The translations under genes and the position numbers were made by a program. The notes beneath the pieces are model-generated. The model saw only the letters and a list, made by a program, of their open reading frames with translations. It had not been told where the DNA came from and searched no databases. Shown piece by piece: positions 57,546 to 60,000 of a DNA stretch of 60,000 nucleotides (positions within the stretch are counted from its first letter, which is position 1; every line of letters begins with the position of its first letter). Source of the stretch: Strigamia acuminata (taxonomy: Eukaryota; Arthropoda; Chilopoda; Geophilomorpha; Linotaeniidae); the NCBI GenBank assembly GCA_949358305.1, contig OX442317.1:11352186-11412185 (forward strand), given 5' to 3'.

Positions 57546-57843
57546 TGTTGGCCTTTTTGTTCCCCGAGATGTTTAATAGTTGTTTATACTCGATGTTTAC
57601 TCTAATGTTCGATATTTATCAGTTACTTAATTTGTAGACATCGTTTATTGATTGGATCCTATGAGATCCTATATTTTGCTTTGTTTAGATTTCGTTTATC
57701 GGGTTTTAGTTCTGCCCGATTATGTATCTCGTTTTATCATTGCCTTTGTTATTACTTGCGTTTTCCTGTTTTCATCACAATGGATGCGAATAAAGCTCCC
57801 GATGCTTTTTATCATTTTGCCTCTTAATTTCAACTTTTCCACA
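57546..57843 (+). mobile_element. 5' LTR of a Ty1/copia retrotransposon
   Basis: The right end is firm: the LTR ends in CA at 57843, immediately before the primer-binding site. The left end is inferred from TGTTGG at 57546, giving 298 bases with TG...CA ends. AATAAA at 57789-57794 supplies the R/U5 polyadenylation signal. The second LTR lies beyond the window. Confidence 0.7.
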
Positions 57844-57856
57844 TGGTAGCAGAGGA
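57844..57856 (+). other. Primer-binding site for initiator tRNA-Met
   Basis: TGGTAGCAGAGGA is complementary to the last 13 bases of animal initiator tRNA-Met (ending CCTCTGCTACCA), the usual primer of copia-type reverse transcription. It adjoins the LTR directly. Confidence 0.85.
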
Positions 57857-59173
57857 CTAGAGTGTATTCCATCATTGTGAGTTTGATTTTGTTGGTTTTG
57901 GCAGTTGCCAACATCGTTTTCCCCTTGAATTTTCGTCCGGGACGTTGCTGCTCGTCGCTGATCGATTGCTCGCTTCTGGGGAAAATGGCCGACCTCGTTT
58001 CTTCACGCCTGCACACCCGACGATTTTGATCGTTTTTCCGCAATTTGCAACGGATTTCAACGCTGCAAATTTTCGTGGATGTTCTGTGGCCTTAGTACAG
58101 CTAGTGTGAGTACTTTTTGGAATTTAATTCCATCGATTTTCGCCGATGATCACCGCAGACGCGCCCGATCGAGATGAACCGAGTTCGCGATGATTTTCGC
58201 CGCCCGATTCGACGTTTCTCACCGTGTTTTCGTCCGAGTGTGACAGAGTTCTGCTTGTATTTAGCAGTGCACGTGTTATGCACACAATTGTGAGTGCTTT
58301 TCACGGCGTTTTCCGATTTTTTCGAGCCGATTTTCATCGTTTTTGCGCCGTAAGCCCGTGCGCATTGCGACGTGTCGACATTCATCGAGATTTTCACCGT
58401 GTTCAGTGCTTTTGTGTTGTGCCAGGGATTATTGGATTGTATGCTTGTTTTCACAAGCATTTGTGAGTACTGTCGAGTTTATTTAGTGTGTTTTTGGTCA
58501 CGTTTTGTCGATTTTTCGTCGTTTTTTCCGTGTTCGTTCACAATACGAACACGAGGCGCCGTGTACGACGATTTTTTGAACTTTTCGACAATTTTCCAGC
58601 ACACGAACATTTGTGAACTTATTTCTAATGTTTTCATCTATTTTTCTAGCTGTTTTTCGTTGGATTATTCCCGCACGACGTGTGCGAAGCGGCTGACGAT
58701 TGCCGAGGATTTTCAACAATTTCGAAGGATTTTCGCACCCCGGTGTGCGCAACAGAGAATCTCCTGCGAATTTTGTTTAATTCGCCTCTTTTGTTTTCTT
58801 ATTTTCATATTTTTCGCCTTCCCAGTCGTGAAACTTTGTGAAACTTTTGGGGGACCCTGTGTAGGATCCTGGGATTATTTTTGCAAAAGTTTAATTATTT
58901 TTGCAGATTTCATTCCTTGCCTTGGTCATTGCACTTTGACCATTGTATTTATTTTGCCGTGCCCGACAGTGTAGTATCCGGGGGCCACAGGGCCGTTAAT
59001 TCCCGACAACTCCTAAACGGCCATTGTTTAGACGGGTTAACTAGTAACCTGTATAGCCCATTCGTTGGATATCCGCCTCGAACATCGTCAACGGTTCTCT
59101 TGCGCGTAATTGCATTTTTTTTTGCCACGGTCGACATTTTTCAAAGTGACACCGCTCTTCATTATCGCTCGAA
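57857..59173 (+). other. Long copia leader with degenerate repeats
   Basis: 1.3 kb between the primer site and gag. GTGAGTAC/GTGAGTGC words occur near 58105, 58290 and 58462, with a relative GTGAACTT near 58614, roughly 155-185 bases apart, each within loosely similar sequence. Cys/Phe-rich frames are open here but lack protein character. The words equal splice donors, so spliced transcripts are possible. Confidence 0.6.
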
Positions 59174-60000
59174 ATGGCTGAATCCGACAAGGCAACCACG
59201 CATCATTTCTCCATCGCACGGCTCAATGCAGATAATTACGAGTCCTGGTCTCGCAACATCCAGTTTTTGTTGCTCGAGAAAGGTGTCGACCAGTTTATCG
59301 ACGAGAAACCTCCTGTGAAAAACGATGCGTGGGATGATACTCGCAAACAACTGCACGATGACCGCTCCAAACGTGCAAAAGCCTTGCTTGGCTTATTTGT
59401 TGAGCCACAATATCAGGACATCGTTCTCGCTGCCGACACCGCTCGCGACGCCTGGGTGGCATTGAAAGCCACATTTCAACCGACTTCTCTTGCCCGAATT
59501 GCCAAACTCCGCCGAGATTTCCTAATGATGCGTTTGCTTCCAAATGAAGACATGTCAGTTTTCGTTAGCCGGGTTACCAAAGCCCGTACGGTTTTGATTG
59601 AATTGGATGTCAAATTTTCGGATTCGGATGTCGCCTATCAACTTCTGGATTTTTTACCGGATTCGTACGAGGCGACCGTGCAAACGATCTACCATTGGTC
59701 CAAGGCGGATTTCACCTTAAAGGCAGTCACCGACCATCTTCTCTCGGAATTTAATCGTTTAAAGATGAAGAATGCTGATTCGGGATCATCGACTAGTTTG
59801 CAGTCTACTAGTTCGACTTCGGGTACGCCGAATAAGCCTTTTCGGCCGTTATCGCAAATTCAGTGTTTCAATTGCAAGGAAATGGGACACTACGCGAACA
59901 AGTGCCCCAAACCCCGTGTCCAGGGCGCTGCCTCTTCCGCTCCATCCGCCAATCGTGGTCGACGCTCGAATTCGCGCAACCGCAAGCGTGGACGCGGTGG
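59174..60000 (+). CDS. gag: Ty1/copia Gag (5' part of gag-pol), runs off window
   Basis: Capsid/nucleocapsid polyprotein of a copia-type retrotransposon. The frame opens at ATG 59174 (MAESDKATTHHFSIARLN) and is uninterrupted for 275 codons to the edge. Residues 15-30 carry LNADNYESWSRNIQFLL, the N-terminal copia Gag signature. A UBN2-type helical capsid region follows (AWVALKATFQPTS, LRRDFLMMRL, LLDFLPDSYE). The CCHC zinc knuckle CFNCKEMGHYANKC (59864-59905) binds RNA, and a Ser/Arg/Gly-rich tail comes next. Protease, integrase and reverse transcriptase would follow outside the window. With LTR, primer site and open gag intact, the element looks young. Confidence 0.95.
   Translation, partial: MAESDKATTHHFSIARLNADNYESWSRNIQFLLLEKGVDQFIDEKPPVKNDAWDDTRKQLHDDRSKRAKALLGLFVEPQYQDIVLAADTARDAWVALKATFQPTSLARIAKLRRDFLMMRLLPNEDMSVFVSRVTKARTVLIELDVKFSDSDVAYQLLDFLPDSYEATVQTIYHWSKADFTLKAVTDHLLSEFNRLKMKNADSGSSTSLQSTSSTSGTPNKPFRPLSQIQCFNCKEMGHYANKCPKPRVQGAASSAPSANRGRRSNSRNRKRGRG

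Noticed and set aside
58372-58974. 200-codon Cys/Phe-rich frame in the copia leader
   Set aside because: Starts inside the degenerate leader repeats and translates T-rich DNA; gag begins just downstream in a proper context.

Overview
The window looks like nuclear DNA of an arthropod or a close invertebrate relative. It is AT-rich, has short spliceosomal introns, is full of TTTA/TTTG microsatellites and minisatellites, and holds DNA transposon and LTR-retrotransposon sequence. The best cellular marker is a complete eight-exon secreted matrix metalloproteinase with an RDKR furin-type site before a YALQGGKW mature start, a combination typical of arthropod Mmp proteins. I cannot name the species. 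A 200-N assembly gap (33178-33377) separates two unlike halves, and their contiguity is not proven by the sequence.

Left half (1-33177), AT-rich. At 69-3060 lies an unrecognised gene, probably three exons, whose C-terminus is a coding minisatellite; a 27-bp minisatellite of about 55 copies follows (3271-4750). The metalloproteinase occupies 6669-10863 on the minus strand. Next come small repeats and a decayed thymidylate synthase copy (14298-15045). From 17.8 to 32.8 kb there is a mosaic of duplicated segments, in which two segments are several times repeated next to different partners. Embedded in it are three apparently intact genes: a two-exon secreted proline-rich protein (19476-20601), an intronless Nup98-like GLEBS/FG protein ending in a RING finger (24484-25551), and an intronless acidic protein (28227-28796). 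A 505-bp solo LTR with an ATAT target duplication lies at 23589-24093.

Right half (33378-52624) is a dense cluster of multi-exon genes with GC-rich exons and microsatellite-filled introns. It contains a zinc-finger/PHD-like gene, an intact six-exon piggyBac-type transposase with all three catalytic Asp and the C-terminal Cys-rich finger, a coiled-coil gene, a divergent pair of small genes, and a 12-exon gene for a protein of about 951 residues with C2H2-like fingers split by introns and a 45-bp coding repeat. I could assemble these models with matching splice sites and phases. The cluster could be the cargo of a very large piggyBac-type element, or host genes beside a transposase; no terminal inverted repeats were found by eye, so this stays open.

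The last part (52.7-60 kb) holds about 700-bp direct repeats spaced 1.82 kb apart, then the 5' end of a Ty1/copia retrotransposon: LTR, a primer-binding site matching initiator tRNA-Met, a long leader with repeated splice-donor-like motifs, and an intact gag frame that runs off the window.
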